Source: Kaistella sp. 97-N-M2 (GTDB taxonomy: Bacteria; Bacteroidota; Bacteroidia; Flavobacteriales; Weeksellaceae). From it: a DNA stretch of 64,000 nt. Positions 27,055 through 34,336 of the stretch are shown here, in pieces. Positions within the stretch are counted from its first letter, which is position 1. Each line of letters opens with the position of its first letter. Position numbers and translations under genes: made by a program. The DNA lies in NCBI RefSeq assembly GCF_021513235.1, contig NZ_CP090976.1, positions 2,542,001-2,606,000 of the forward strand, given 5' to 3'. Below the pieces are notes generated by a model. That model was not told where the DNA came from. It saw only the letters and a list, made by a program, of their open reading frames with translations, and ran no database searches.

Positions 27055-28082
27055 ATGAATTCTTTTTTCCAACTGCAGCTTCCATCTTATCGCCAATTGA
27101 ATTAGGTAAATTTATTACTGAAAGGTATCATTTAGAGGAAGACTTTGCTTGTAAACTCTTCCGAACTGGCGTAAATCATACGTATTTTTTGTCCGGCACT
27201 ACTGCAAAATATGTTGTAAGAGTGTATTGTTATAATTGGAGAACAAAAGTTGAAATCCAGGAAGAATTGAAATTTTTAGACCTTCTTAAAAACAATAATC
27301 TCTCTATTTCATTTCCACTACCGGACAAAGAGGGAAACCTGATTCAAGAAATTAACGCGCCGGAAGGTTTAAGATATGCGGTTCTTTTTACCTTTGCAGT
27401 AGGTGAAAAAATGCGTTTTATGACAAAAGAAATCTGTTATGCAATCGGGTCGGTTATGGGTAAAATTCACAACATAACTGCCGGTAAAAAGATAGACAGG
27501 GTAAGTTATAATTTCGATGTTCTTTTGCATGATGCCTATCACCATTTAAACTTATTTTTTTCTGATGAATTAAGTGAAATAGGCTACATAAAACAACTCA
27601 GCGCTAAAATATCAAAGCGTTTTGCGCAAAGTAATTTATCAGAAAACCAAAAAGGAGTCCTTCATCTCGATATTTGGTACGATAACTTAAGCGTTAATAA
27701 GGAAAATGAGATTATACTTTTCGACTTTGACAATTGTGGAAACGGACCTCTGATCTTAGATGTGGGTTATTTTTGCAAGCAGCTGTTTTTTATCGAAACG
27801 GACAAGGAGGTATATGAAATGAAAGTTGAAAGTTTTCTAAACGGCTATATAAGTGAGAGAAGTTTATCCGAAGCGGAGTTGAAATTAATTCCGGAAGCTG
27901 GAGCGTCGGTTTTTATATTCTATCTTGGCGTTCAGGCGCAAAGATTTGATTGGTCAAATATATTTTTAACGGAAAACTATATTAAGATGCTTGGCGCAAG
28001 AATTAAAAACTGGATCGATTACTACGAACTAAAAGAATTACATGCTGCGAACCGTAAGTTAGCGAATTTTCCAAATGATTAA
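27055..28082 (+). pseudogene. Aminoglycoside-phosphotransferase-fold kinase, frameshifted near its start
   Basis: About 342 residues if intact. ATG 27055 gives MNSFF, then the frame is lost; from 27069 the reading continues PTAASILSPIELGKFITERY. One extra T in the T6 run at 27063-27068 would join them. The kinase part has FRTGVNHTYFLSG (nucleotide loop), the Brenner motif VLHLDIWYDNLSV and the metal motif ILFDFDNCGNGPLILDVGY. The family phosphorylates small hydroxyl-bearing compounds; drug resistance should not be assumed. The in-frame TTG at 27189 would start inside the nucleotide-binding lobe. Confidence 0.8.
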
Positions 28083-28226
28083 ACACAGGATTCGCTTATG
28101 AAACAATCGATGAACCGTCCAAAAGGTATGCAAGTTATGATGTAGAGATAAATTCACCACCATCAGCGGTTTATGCTTATTGTCTGAAATCAATGACAAC
28201 ACAACTAATCCTTTAAATTTAATATT

Positions 28227-28706
28227 ATGAAATCACTGTTTTTCCTCTTTTTGATGGTGTTTGCCCTCAGCAATGTACCGGCACAAAATATAAGTGACGA
28301 ACTAAAAAAAATAATTAGTCAACAGGAAACCGACTGGAACAGAAACGATATGAAATCGTTTTCTGAGGCTTTCTCCGATGATGGCGTCTTAATTAATTTT
28401 CTTGGGCAGGTTTGGACAGGAAAAAAAATGATTGTCGATCAGTTTTCAAAAATAAATGACTGTTGCATCAAGCCTACCGCTGTAAAATTCAACGTGAGCA
28501 ATGTAAAATTTATTGATGACAAAACGGCAATCGCCTACATCCGTGAAACTTTAACAGCACAGGAAGACTATCAGGTACCCGGTGCAACGGTAAGAAAGGG
28601 GAGTGTTGATAAAAAAATGGTGACGGCAGTTTTTCAAAAAGCAGCAGAATCCTGGAAAATTGTTTCGATGCAGGTAACGCAGGTCCACCAAATGGTAAAC
28701 AACTAG
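28227..28706 (+). CDS. Secreted NTF2-like protein (SgcJ/EcaC or DUF4440 type)
   Basis: 159 residues. Signal peptide MKSLFFLFLMVFALSNVPAQN, then a helix ISDELKKIISQQETDWNRND, FSEAFSDDGVLINFLG and the strand-rich half with IAYIRETLTAQE and SWKIVSMQVTQVHQMV. This is the NTF2-like fold common in exported small Bacteroidota proteins. Exact function unknown. About 145 bp without a gene separate it from the phosphotransferase. Confidence 0.75.
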   Translation: MKSLFFLFLMVFALSNVPAQNISDELKKIISQQETDWNRNDMKSFSEAFSDDGVLINFLGQVWTGKKMIVDQFSKINDCCIKPTAVKFNVSNVKFIDDKTAIAYIRETLTAQEDYQVPGATVRKGSVDKKMVTAVFQKAAESWKIVSMQVTQVHQMVNN

Positions 28707-28932
28707 AACGCAGCGGAACAAACCGCTGAAAGGTGTTCCGGAAGTTTCAAAAAATGATCCCGCGTTAAGACCGCATAAGCATAAAAAGGGCAACTAAGTT
28801 CGCTGCCACAATATTTAACACTTAAACTTTGGTGCATACATACGTTAATCATCTTTGCAATCCAGAAATAAATATATGCATCAAAGTAAATGGTAGAAGA
28901 TTGAAAAATTGCCTCTGCGTTCTAAAACAAAT

Positions 28933-29343
28933 CTAATTTCCTCTGTATGTGGAATATCCGTAAGGCGAGAGGGTAATCGGAACGTGATAGTGATTTTCGT
29001 CTTTCAATTCAAATACAACTTCAATAAAAGGATAAAAACTTTCCTGGTTCAGATTTTGAAAATACGGCGCGGTGTAATACGTTAATTTGTAGATTCCTTT
29101 GTTATTCGCTGAAGGTGTTTCTTTTAAAAAATCCGTAATCCTGCCGTTTTTGTCCGTGAGTTTTTCGTCAACAAAGATCCAGTTTCCCTGAGGATCCGCT
29201 TTGGACAGCGTAATTTTCACGTTCGGTGCAGGTTGTCCTTTGGTAACATCCAGAATATGACTGGACAATTGATACTTCTCCTGTGAATAAAGCATGGTGC
29301 TGAAAAACAGCATTATTAGCGATAAAGTGATTATTTTTTTCAT
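28933..29343 (-). CDS. uraH: Exported 5-hydroxyisourate hydrolase
   Basis: 136 residues with a signal peptide (MKKIITLSLIMLFFSTMLYSQ), so periplasmic. The transthyretin-like domain starts LSSHILDVTKGQPAPNVKI and ends YHVPITLSPYGYSTYRGN, in which His, Arg and the YRG(S) tail mark HIU hydrolases; here the last residue is Asn, where Ser is usual. It opens 5-hydroxyisourate formed in urate breakdown. It is last in a minus-strand set Crp regulator, heme-binding protein, uraH, with gaps of 39 and about 45-60 bp. No other urate enzyme is nearby. Confidence 0.88.
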   Translation of the reverse strand: MKKIITLSLIMLFFSTMLYSQEKYQLSSHILDVTKGQPAPNVKITLSKADPQGNWIFVDEKLTDKNGRITDFLKETPSANNKGIYKLTYYTAPYFQNLNQESFYPFIEVVFELKDENHYHVPITLSPYGYSTYRGN

Positions 29344-29382
29344 AATATTTTTTTTGTTAACTACTCAGTTTTGTTCTTCAAA

Positions 29383-29904
29383 TTAATAGGTTCTGGCCGT
29401 CAGAAAACCAAGTTCTTCTATGGCGCTTTTTGCGATCTGATGATCATTTTTGCCGCCGCCCCCTCCGGAAACTCCCAGACTTCCTATCACCTCATTTTTA
29501 TACCAAACGGGAACGCCACCGCCCTACAGCAGCAGGTCCGAAACCGTATTCAGGTTTCGTGCGGTTGAGTCCGCAGCGGCGATTTTCATTAAGTCGAAAC
29601 TTGACGTCTTCGTCGAAAGCGCCGTGTAAGCCTTTTTATGGGAAGCTTCAGTATTGTGTGGACCCACATTCTCTCCGCGAACTTTTAAAATTATAGTTCC
29701 GGAGGCATCCAAAACGACGATGGAAACTGTTTTACCCAACAAAGCGGCACTTTTTTTCGCTTCATCAGCAAGATCAAATGCCCCCTGAACGCTTAGGGTT
29801 TGAACAGTGGTCACATGCTTCGTGTTCACTGTGCCTGGTGCGTTTTTACTTTGGCAAATACTCAGGATAGGAAGAAATGCAAATAATGCTAAAATAATTT
29901 TCAT
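29383..29904 (-). pseudogene. Heme-binding protein (GlcG/HbpS, DUF336), interrupted by TAG
   Basis: Signal peptide MKIILALFAFLPILSICQ from ATG 29904 (an ATG at 29919 is also possible). The body follows the GlcG/HbpS family: LADEAKKSAALLGKTVSIVV, KKAYTALSTKTSSFDLM. In the middle of the glycine-rich turn the frame has a TAG at 29524-29526 (SDLLL-stop-GGGVPVWYKNEVIG), where Leu or Gln would be expected, then stays open to TAA at 29383 with GSLGVSGGGGGKNDHQIAKS. The family binds heme or small oxidised compounds outside the cell. The truncated product would lack the conserved Gly-rich core. Confidence 0.8.
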
Positions 29905-29964
29905 TAATTCTTTTTGCAAAGGTACACGCCGCTCCTTTAAAAAAGATTGTTTCAGGACAACGTT

Positions 29965-30534
29965 TTACAATTTCAATTTTATCCGGCTTAAAGTGGACGG
30001 CGTTATCCCTAAATAGGATGCCTCCATTTTATTGGACAGCTTCAAAAGGATTTTTGGCTGGTGCTCCCTTATCCATTTTACTTTTTCAAGTGCGTCAAAG
30101 CCTTGAAAGCCGTAGATTCTTTTCTGTGCGCTGATAAATCCCAGTTCCAGAATTTCCGTGTAAATTTTCGCAAAGGCAGGAGTCGTTTTTACGAGTTCGT
30201 AAAAATCGGTTCGCGAAATCACCAGCAGTTCTGATTTTTGAATTGTCTGAAGAAATTCTTGCGCAGGTTTTTGATCGATAAAACTTGGCAGCGCGGTGGC
30301 GAAATCTCCCTCAAATGCGAAGTATCGTGAATTTTCATTTCCATCTTTGGAGGTCGTGTAAAGCCGGATACATCCTTTATTGATAAAGTAATAGTATTTA
30401 CAGACCTCGTAGAAATCAACTAAGATTTCGTTGCGTTTTGTTGCTACCAAACTAAAAGAAGAGCAGATCAATTCCAGTGTCACTTCATCCACATCGGCTT
30501 TGCTTTTGATAAAACTTCGAAGAGTGCTGTACAT
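29965..30534 (-). CDS. Crp/Fnr family transcriptional regulator
   Basis: 189 residues. A cyclic-nucleotide-binding-like domain (about 20-130; YYFINKGCIRLYTTSKDGNE) is followed by the helix-turn-helix MEASYLGITPSTLSRIKLKL. No Fnr-type cysteine cluster is seen and the phosphate-binding motif for cAMP is degenerate, so the ligand is unknown. It stands first in the operon with the heme-binding protein and uraH, and probably controls it. Confidence 0.9.
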   Translation of the reverse strand: MYSTLRSFIKSKADVDEVTLELICSSFSLVATKRNEILVDFYEVCKYYYFINKGCIRLYTTSKDGNENSRYFAFEGDFATALPSFIDQKPAQEFLQTIQKSELLVISRTDFYELVKTTPAFAKIYTEILELGFISAQKRIYGFQGFDALEKVKWIREHQPKILLKLSNKMEASYLGITPSTLSRIKLKL

Positions 30535-30753
30535 CGGTTTTTCTTATTTATAAGACGTTTAATACGGCCTGCATCTGGAGCGCAATGGGTAAAAACCAAT
30601 ATTACTGAGCGGCGATGAGCGTTACAAAAGTCCGTTTGACAATTGGTAAAGATAAAATATATATCTTAGTGATTAGAAACGCGTTTTACAACGTAAGACA
30701 TATCGACACCATACATGTTGTATTTGTTTGACGGCGTGAGAATATATAAACAA
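30535..30753. other. Intergenic region leading into the cassette array
   Basis: 220 bp between a minus-strand regulator and the first cassette. The first unit's core (30754-30763) ends it. I looked for the left arm of a preceding site in 30600-30740 and found no convincing match. The left arm may be degraded, or this may be the fixed end of the array. Confidence 0.4.
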
Positions 30754-30763
30754 GTTAGCTGTC
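30754..30763 (+). other. Left core of cassette 1
   Basis: GTTAGCTGTC lies 33 bp before the first cassette gene. Its exact reverse complement, GACAGCTAAC, occurs at 31908-31917 across the stop codon of the cassette's last gene. No complete ~130-nt site is visible to its left. Confidence 0.6.
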
Positions 30764-30796
30764 ACTCTACAAAACTCGATACAAAATAAATAAAAT

Positions 30797-31558
30797 ATGA
30801 GCTATTTTTCAGAAGAAAGTATCGAGGAAGATGAAAGGAGGAACGAAGCCTTTCAATTATTGTGTGGAATTCGGGAAGCTGTAAGTATTGCAAAAAGAAC
30901 AAAGCAAACAATTCCCTATCGAAAAGCTCTAGAATTAGCATATGACATATCTCCGGAATTACATAAAGAGTTATCAAATTTATTAACTAAAGCAAATGAA
31001 AGCGATTTAGTTAAATATTATAAACAGAAAGCCGACTTAATATCTTCAGAGGAAGGAAAAATAATATTTGGCGAAGATCTAATAATTAAAGATTTAGAAG
31101 ATGAAAATAAATTATTGAAACTGGGAGAAAACACAAATTTGATTCAAAAAAGAATATTTGAACTTGAAGCCGCTCTGGAATATTTTCAGCCAGAAGATAT
31201 CTCAGAAAACTTCATACTTAATCATGATTTTTCATTGACTACAAAACATCCTTTTTTTGAGAAACAGCTTTATTCAAATGCAAAAGTGAAGGATTATGAA
31301 TTAAGTGATAATCGTGTATTGAGACTGAGATTATTACATCCTGATAAAGCAGAGAGAATAATTGGTTCGGATTTAGTTTACGAACAATTTAATTTACGGA
31401 CAAATAAAGTAAGATTTATTCATTTGCAGTATAAAACTTGGAATAACAAGGTTTTATATTTTTCTGGAGGCAATATGGTAGACCAAATTGAAAAACTTGA
31501 TAAACATATTTGTAAATCTGGTTATTGCAACAATGAATCTGGAAAAAAAACATTCTGA
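30797..31558 (+). CDS. Hypothetical protein, first gene of cassette 1
   Basis: 253 residues, soluble, rich in charged residues; helical first half (SEESIEEDERRNEAFQLL, AYDISPELHKELSNLLTKA) with a coiled-coil-like stretch (IQKRIFELEAALEYFQ) and a strand-rich second half (VRFIHLQYKTWNNKVLYFSG). No family recognised. It overlaps the next gene by 26 bp. Both lie in one unit bounded by inverted cores, so they were probably acquired together. Possibly a toxin-antitoxin or immunity-type pair, but nothing proves that. Confidence 0.6.
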   Translation: MSYFSEESIEEDERRNEAFQLLCGIREAVSIAKRTKQTIPYRKALELAYDISPELHKELSNLLTKANESDLVKYYKQKADLISSEEGKIIFGEDLIIKDLEDENKLLKLGENTNLIQKRIFELEAALEYFQPEDISENFILNHDFSLTTKHPFFEKQLYSNAKVKDYELSDNRVLRLRLLHPDKAERIIGSDLVYEQFNLRTNKVRFIHLQYKTWNNKVLYFSGGNMVDQIEKLDKHICKSGYCNNESGKKTF

Positions 31559-31916
31559 AAATTATAGACTTCCATATTGCGCTGCATTTTTACGACCAAC
31601 AAATTTTTTAACTAAACCAGATGCAAATCTCGTTTCTTCTGGCATTCATCTGCCAATCTGTATGGTTAACAAAATCAGAGAAAATGACAATAAAATATCT
31701 AATAAAAACGTAATAGGAAAAAATATCGGACATAGAGTTTTTGAGGAACTATTTATTGAAAATCTAATTGGCTCTAACTGGATTTCTATTGATCAACTAG
31801 AGAAGTTTTATCGAGAGAAAGGAATTACTAGCCAAAGTGCAAGAATTAGAGTACATGCACAAGAAGTTATAGAAGATGACAGAAGCGAAGCTGAAAAGGT
31901 AAAGAACGACAGCTAA
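31533..31916 (+). CDS. Hypothetical protein, second gene of cassette 1
   Basis: 127 residues from ATG 31533; an upstream ATG at 31488 is in frame. No signal peptide. The C-terminal half contains NWISIDQLEKFYREKGITSQ and SARIRVHAQEVIEDDRSEAE, which could form a helical DNA- or protein-binding region. No family recognised. Its stop codon lies inside the inverse core of cassette site 1. A frameshift that split one longer protein is an alternative to two overlapping genes. Confidence 0.5.
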   Translation: MNLEKKHSENYRLPYCAAFLRPTNFLTKPDANLVSSGIHLPICMVNKIRENDNKISNKNVIGKNIGHRVFEELFIENLIGSNWISIDQLEKFYREKGITSQSARIRVHAQEVIEDDRSEAEKVKNDS

Positions 31917-32043
31917 CAGCGTTTTTCAATAGTGCGGGATTTTCGCAAGTTTAAAGATTTTAGATGTTCTGAAGATTAATTTATAATAAGAAAGTTTCCG
32001 CGTTTAAGCCGCACCATCGCCAATACGCAAAACGTTATCTGCC
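31908..32043 (+). repeat. Cassette-boundary site 1 (attC-like imperfect palindrome, 136 nt)
   Basis: Left end GACAGCTAAC complements the core of cassette 1; right end GTTATCTGCC is the core of cassette 2. Arms: AACAGCGTTTTTCAATAGTGCGG against CCGCACCATCGCCAATACGC then AAAACGTT, pairing with a few extra unpaired bases on the right. The central ~70 nt shares (G/A)AAGATTTTAG and an AATAAG..AAAGTTTTCG..GTTT block with site 2. Confidence 0.75.
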
Positions 32044-32072
32044 ATTTAAAAAATTATATAAAAACTAAGATT

Positions 32073-32498
32073 ATGAAAAAAATCACATTGTTTATTTTAA
32101 TAATAATATTTCAATTTGGAATATCACAGACCGTTAAGGAAACATTTGACTCTAAACAGCCGCAAGATTTTAATGTTCCGCCCCCACCAAACATTACTTA
32201 TCCTGCGCAATATTCCACAGGTAATAAGAAATTCATTGAAGAAATAAAAACTAAGATAGATATGTCTATTTTAAAACCAAATGAAACTTATAAATCTAAA
32301 ATAATTTTGAAAATTGGATCGGACGGAGAAGTTCTAAATATTTCCACCTATGGAAGTAATGAAAATTTCAATAACGCATTGAAGAGCACAATTCAAAAAA
32401 TTACACAAGGGAAAAAATGGGAACCAGGAAAAAATAAACAAGGAGAAAATGTAATTGATATAGTTTCTCTACCAATAGAAATAAAGAAAAAAATATAG
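32073..32498 (+). CDS. Exported protein with a TonB-C-terminal-like domain, cassette 2
   Basis: 141 residues. Signal peptide MKKITLFILIIIFQFGISQ. The mature part (YPAQYSTGNKKFIEEIKTKI, KSKIILKIGSDGEVLNIST, ALKSTIQKITQGKKWEPG) follows the helix-strand pattern of TonB C-terminal domains that occur as stand-alone exported proteins in Bacteroidota. It lacks a membrane anchor and proline-rich linker, so it is not a working energy transducer by itself. It starts 29 bp after its core and stops 3 bp before the inverse core. Confidence 0.65.
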   Translation: MKKITLFILIIIFQFGISQTVKETFDSKQPQDFNVPPPPNITYPAQYSTGNKKFIEEIKTKIDMSILKPNETYKSKIILKIGSDGEVLNISTYGSNENFNNALKSTIQKITQGKKWEPGKNKQGENVIDIVSLPIEIKKKI

Positions 32499-32501
32499 AA
32501 C

Positions 32502-32635
32502 GGCAGATAACAAGATATTTCTACAAGCGGGTATGAAGTTTTCATCGAAGATTTTAGCGGTTAATTAAGTTTTTAATAAGTATAAAGTTTTCGTGTTTTT
32601 ATCCCGCCTGCAGAAATACCCAAACGTTGTACGAC
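32502..32635 (+). repeat. Cassette-boundary site 2 (134 nt)
   Basis: Left end GGCAGATAAC is the exact complement of the cassette 2 core GTTATCTGCC (32034-32043); right end GTTGTACGAC is the core of cassette 3. Arms: AACAAGATATTTCTACAAGC GGG against CCCGCCTGCAGAAATACC, then CAAACGTT. Confidence 0.78.
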
Positions 32636-32657
32636 CTTAAAAAAAAAGCATCCATAA

Positions 32658-33215
32658 ATGAAAATCAGTAAATTATATCCTCTAATTTTTTCTCTAATTT
32701 TTTTTTCTTGTTCTGCTCAGAAAAATAAAATAATAAAAATAAACTTTAAAATTAATAAGGAATATATTGCAAGTAGAAAAGCATTCGAAGGAAAACTGAA
32801 TCCTGATGAATATAAGAAAATTCGTGAAGCGCTTATCAATGAATTAAAAACAGAAATTCCACGCAGCAAGTCTATTTTAATAAACTTTTATCAATTTGGT
32901 TTAAACTGTTTGGAGTATGGTTTTACTAAGAAGGATGCAATGACTGTGATTGAAAATAGTATTCGGATTTCTTCAAAGATGTCAAACGATAATAATGCAA
33001 GTGATTTTTTTGTTTATTCCGAAAATGTATTGAATAAAGAAAGAGTTGAAAATAGAAAAAACTTCATTTTAGATTCAGGTTTTTTCGCTGATAATATTTT
33101 CACATTGCAAGAAAATTGTAGAGCATTCTTTATATTAAAACCGAATGGAGAATTTTTGAAATACTATGGATCTGATTATTATTCTGAAGTAGAAAAGTTC
33201 CTTCAGGAAAAATAA
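32658..33215 (+). CDS. Hypothetical lipoprotein, cassette 3
   Basis: 185 residues. Lipoprotein signal peptide with lipobox-like SLIFFSCSAQ; the Cys would be lipid-modified. The mature part is mostly helical (EYKKIREALINELKTEIPRS, LEYGFTKKDAMTVIENS) and ends KYYGSDYYSEVEKFLQEK. No domain recognised. It starts 22 bp after its core and stops 6 bp before the inverse core of site 3, the same compact packing as its neighbours. Confidence 0.65.
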   Translation: MKISKLYPLIFSLIFFSCSAQKNKIIKINFKINKEYIASRKAFEGKLNPDEYKKIREALINELKTEIPRSKSILINFYQFGLNCLEYGFTKKDAMTVIENSIRISSKMSNDNNASDFFVYSENVLNKERVENRKNFILDSGFFADNIFTLQENCRAFFILKPNGEFLKYYGSDYYSEVEKFLQEK

Positions 33216-33221
33216 TTAAAC

Positions 33222-33355
33222 GTCGTTTAACAGCGGTTTTGTAAGATTGCGAATTTCTTGGTAAAATCACTTTTTCGTCTCGCAAGAAATTTTATAGTAG
33301 CAGAAAGTTAAGTAACGAATTTCACAATCTCAAAAAGCTGGGTACGTTGGCAAAC
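33222..33355 (+). repeat. Cassette-boundary site 3 (134 nt)
   Basis: Left end GTCGTTTAAC matches the complement of the cassette 3 core (GTTGTACGAC) at 8 of 10 positions; right end GTTGGCAAAC is the core of cassette 4. Arms: AACAGCGGTTTTGTAAGATT GCG against CACAATCTCAAAAAGCTGGG then TACGTT. Confidence 0.74.
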
Positions 33356-33358
33356 ATT

Positions 33359-33922
33359 ATGAGAAATAGCATATATACAATTATCATAACATTTATTTTA
33401 GTTTCTTGCTCTTCAACAGGTAAAGTGACTGAAAAGCGATGCAAATCAATACTCAAAAATGATTATAAAAATATAGTAGAAGATAAATTTGAATCAGTTG
33501 TGAATAATGACACTGTTTTTCTGAATGAAGTGAAATATGAATGTGTTTATTCCGCAATGTATACCCAAAAGGGAATGTATGACAGGTTTGGGAAATGGGA
33601 CAAAGAAATATACCCAAAAGGACAACACCACCCAATATTATTGTGGAACAATGTTAAGCTTTTTCCCAATGACACTACTGAATTTATGGTAGCAGCTACT
33701 GGATTAGAAAGTGAAGAAACGATTTATGCTTCTATTCTGGTTTTTGATAAAAATAATATTGATTTATTGTCGGAAAATTCCAAATTCAAATCTAAACTTA
33801 TTGAATACTTTTCTGAATTAATTAAATCAAATAATTCAAATAAAAGTGATTTTTACGAAATTTATTGGAAAACAGTTGACCCAAAACATTGGGAACGAAT
33901 TAAAAACTATCAAAAGAATTAA
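33359..33922 (+). CDS. Hypothetical lipoprotein, cassette 4
   Basis: 187 residues from ATG 33359, 3 bp after its core; a TTG start at 33347 lies in the core itself and is less likely. Lipobox-like ITFILVSCSSTGKVT. The mature part has four Cys in the first 60 residues and a mixed strand/helix body. No family recognised. It stops 4 bp before the inverse core of site 4. Confidence 0.65.
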   Translation: MRNSIYTIIITFILVSCSSTGKVTEKRCKSILKNDYKNIVEDKFESVVNNDTVFLNEVKYECVYSAMYTQKGMYDRFGKWDKEIYPKGQHHPILLWNNVKLFPNDTTEFMVAATGLESEETIYASILVFDKNNIDLLSENSKFKSKLIEYFSELIKSNNSNKSDFYEIYWKTVDPKHWERIKNYQKN

Positions 33923-33926
33923 TAAC

Positions 33927-34038
33927 GTTTGCTAACGGCGGTTTTGACCTGTTCAATAATTTTATAATTTCCTGTCTTCTTCCAGTCCAGCCGAGCGCAA
34001 TTTCCGCAACAGTCGCAAAGCCACAAAAAGTTCGTGGC
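33927..34038 (+). repeat. Cassette-boundary site 4 (112 nt)
   Basis: Left end GTTTGCTAAC complements the cassette 4 core (GTTGGCAAAC) at 9 of 10 positions, the mismatch being a G-T wobble. Left arm GGCGGTTTTGACCTGTTC pairs loosely with GCAACAGTCGCAAAGCC. Right end GTTCGTGGC (34030-34038) has no inverse copy downstream. It is shorter and less symmetric than sites 1-3, perhaps because an IS remnant follows at once. Confidence 0.62.
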
Positions 34039-34045
34039 AAGTGTC

Positions 34046-34240
34046 TCAAAATTGTGCAGATTGACAAACCTGGATTTTGACCCCGGTCGCCGCAAATATC
34101 CCTAGCACAATTTTGCAGTTCATATTGTTTAAAACCAACATCGTGTGCTTTCCTTCTGCTTTTTTTCGGGTATAATATTCCTTCAGTTCAGAATCGTATT
34201 TGATGGCCGTGCGCCAAACCATGTGCAGCACTGTTTTCAT
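34046..34240 (-). pseudogene. IS110-family transposase, C-terminal remnant
   Basis: 64 codons whose sequence (VWRTAIKYDSELKEYYTRK, AEGKHTMLVLNNMNCKIVLG) resembles the C-terminal end of IS110-type (transposase 20) proteins. The catalytic DEDD domain and the Ser motif are missing. It directly follows cassette site 4. In integrons, IS1111-group members of this family are known to insert in attC sites. Confidence 0.6.
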
Positions 34241-34264
34241 CTGGCTTCCGGCTTCGAAAGTATA

Positions 34265-34280
34265 ACTTGCTCATGCAAGT
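34265..34280. promoter_or_regulatory. Inverted repeat upstream of the TPR kinase
   Basis: ACTTGC-TCAT-GCAAGT. The half-site ACTTGC recurs at 34327-34332, on the other side of the -7 box. It fits a dimeric regulator site, but could also belong to the IS remnant next to it. Confidence 0.35.
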
Positions 34281-34312
34281 AGCGAAAATCAATCTTTCGT
34301 TATTTTTTTGTC

Positions 34313-34320
34313 TAAATTTG
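34313..34320 (+). promoter_or_regulatory. -7 box of the TPR kinase gene
   Basis: TAAATTTG, matching TAnnTTTG, is 16 bp before the TTG start at 34337, which would give a very short leader. Confidence 0.45.
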
Positions 34321-34336
34321 ACCTAAACTTGCGAAC

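Noticed and set aside
27055..28082. An aminoglycoside-resistance gene.
   Set aside because: The fold is shared with many kinases of unrelated substrates and the sequence shows nothing specific to drug modification.
30754..34038. A CRISPR array, because of regularly spaced repeats.
   Set aside because: The repeats are ~130-nt imperfect palindromes separated by genes, not short identical repeats with short spacers, and no cas gene is present.
30754..34038. A canonical class of integron.
   Set aside because: Cores such as GTTAGCT and GTTATCT do not fit GTTRRRY and no tyrosine-recombinase IntI gene lies in the window.
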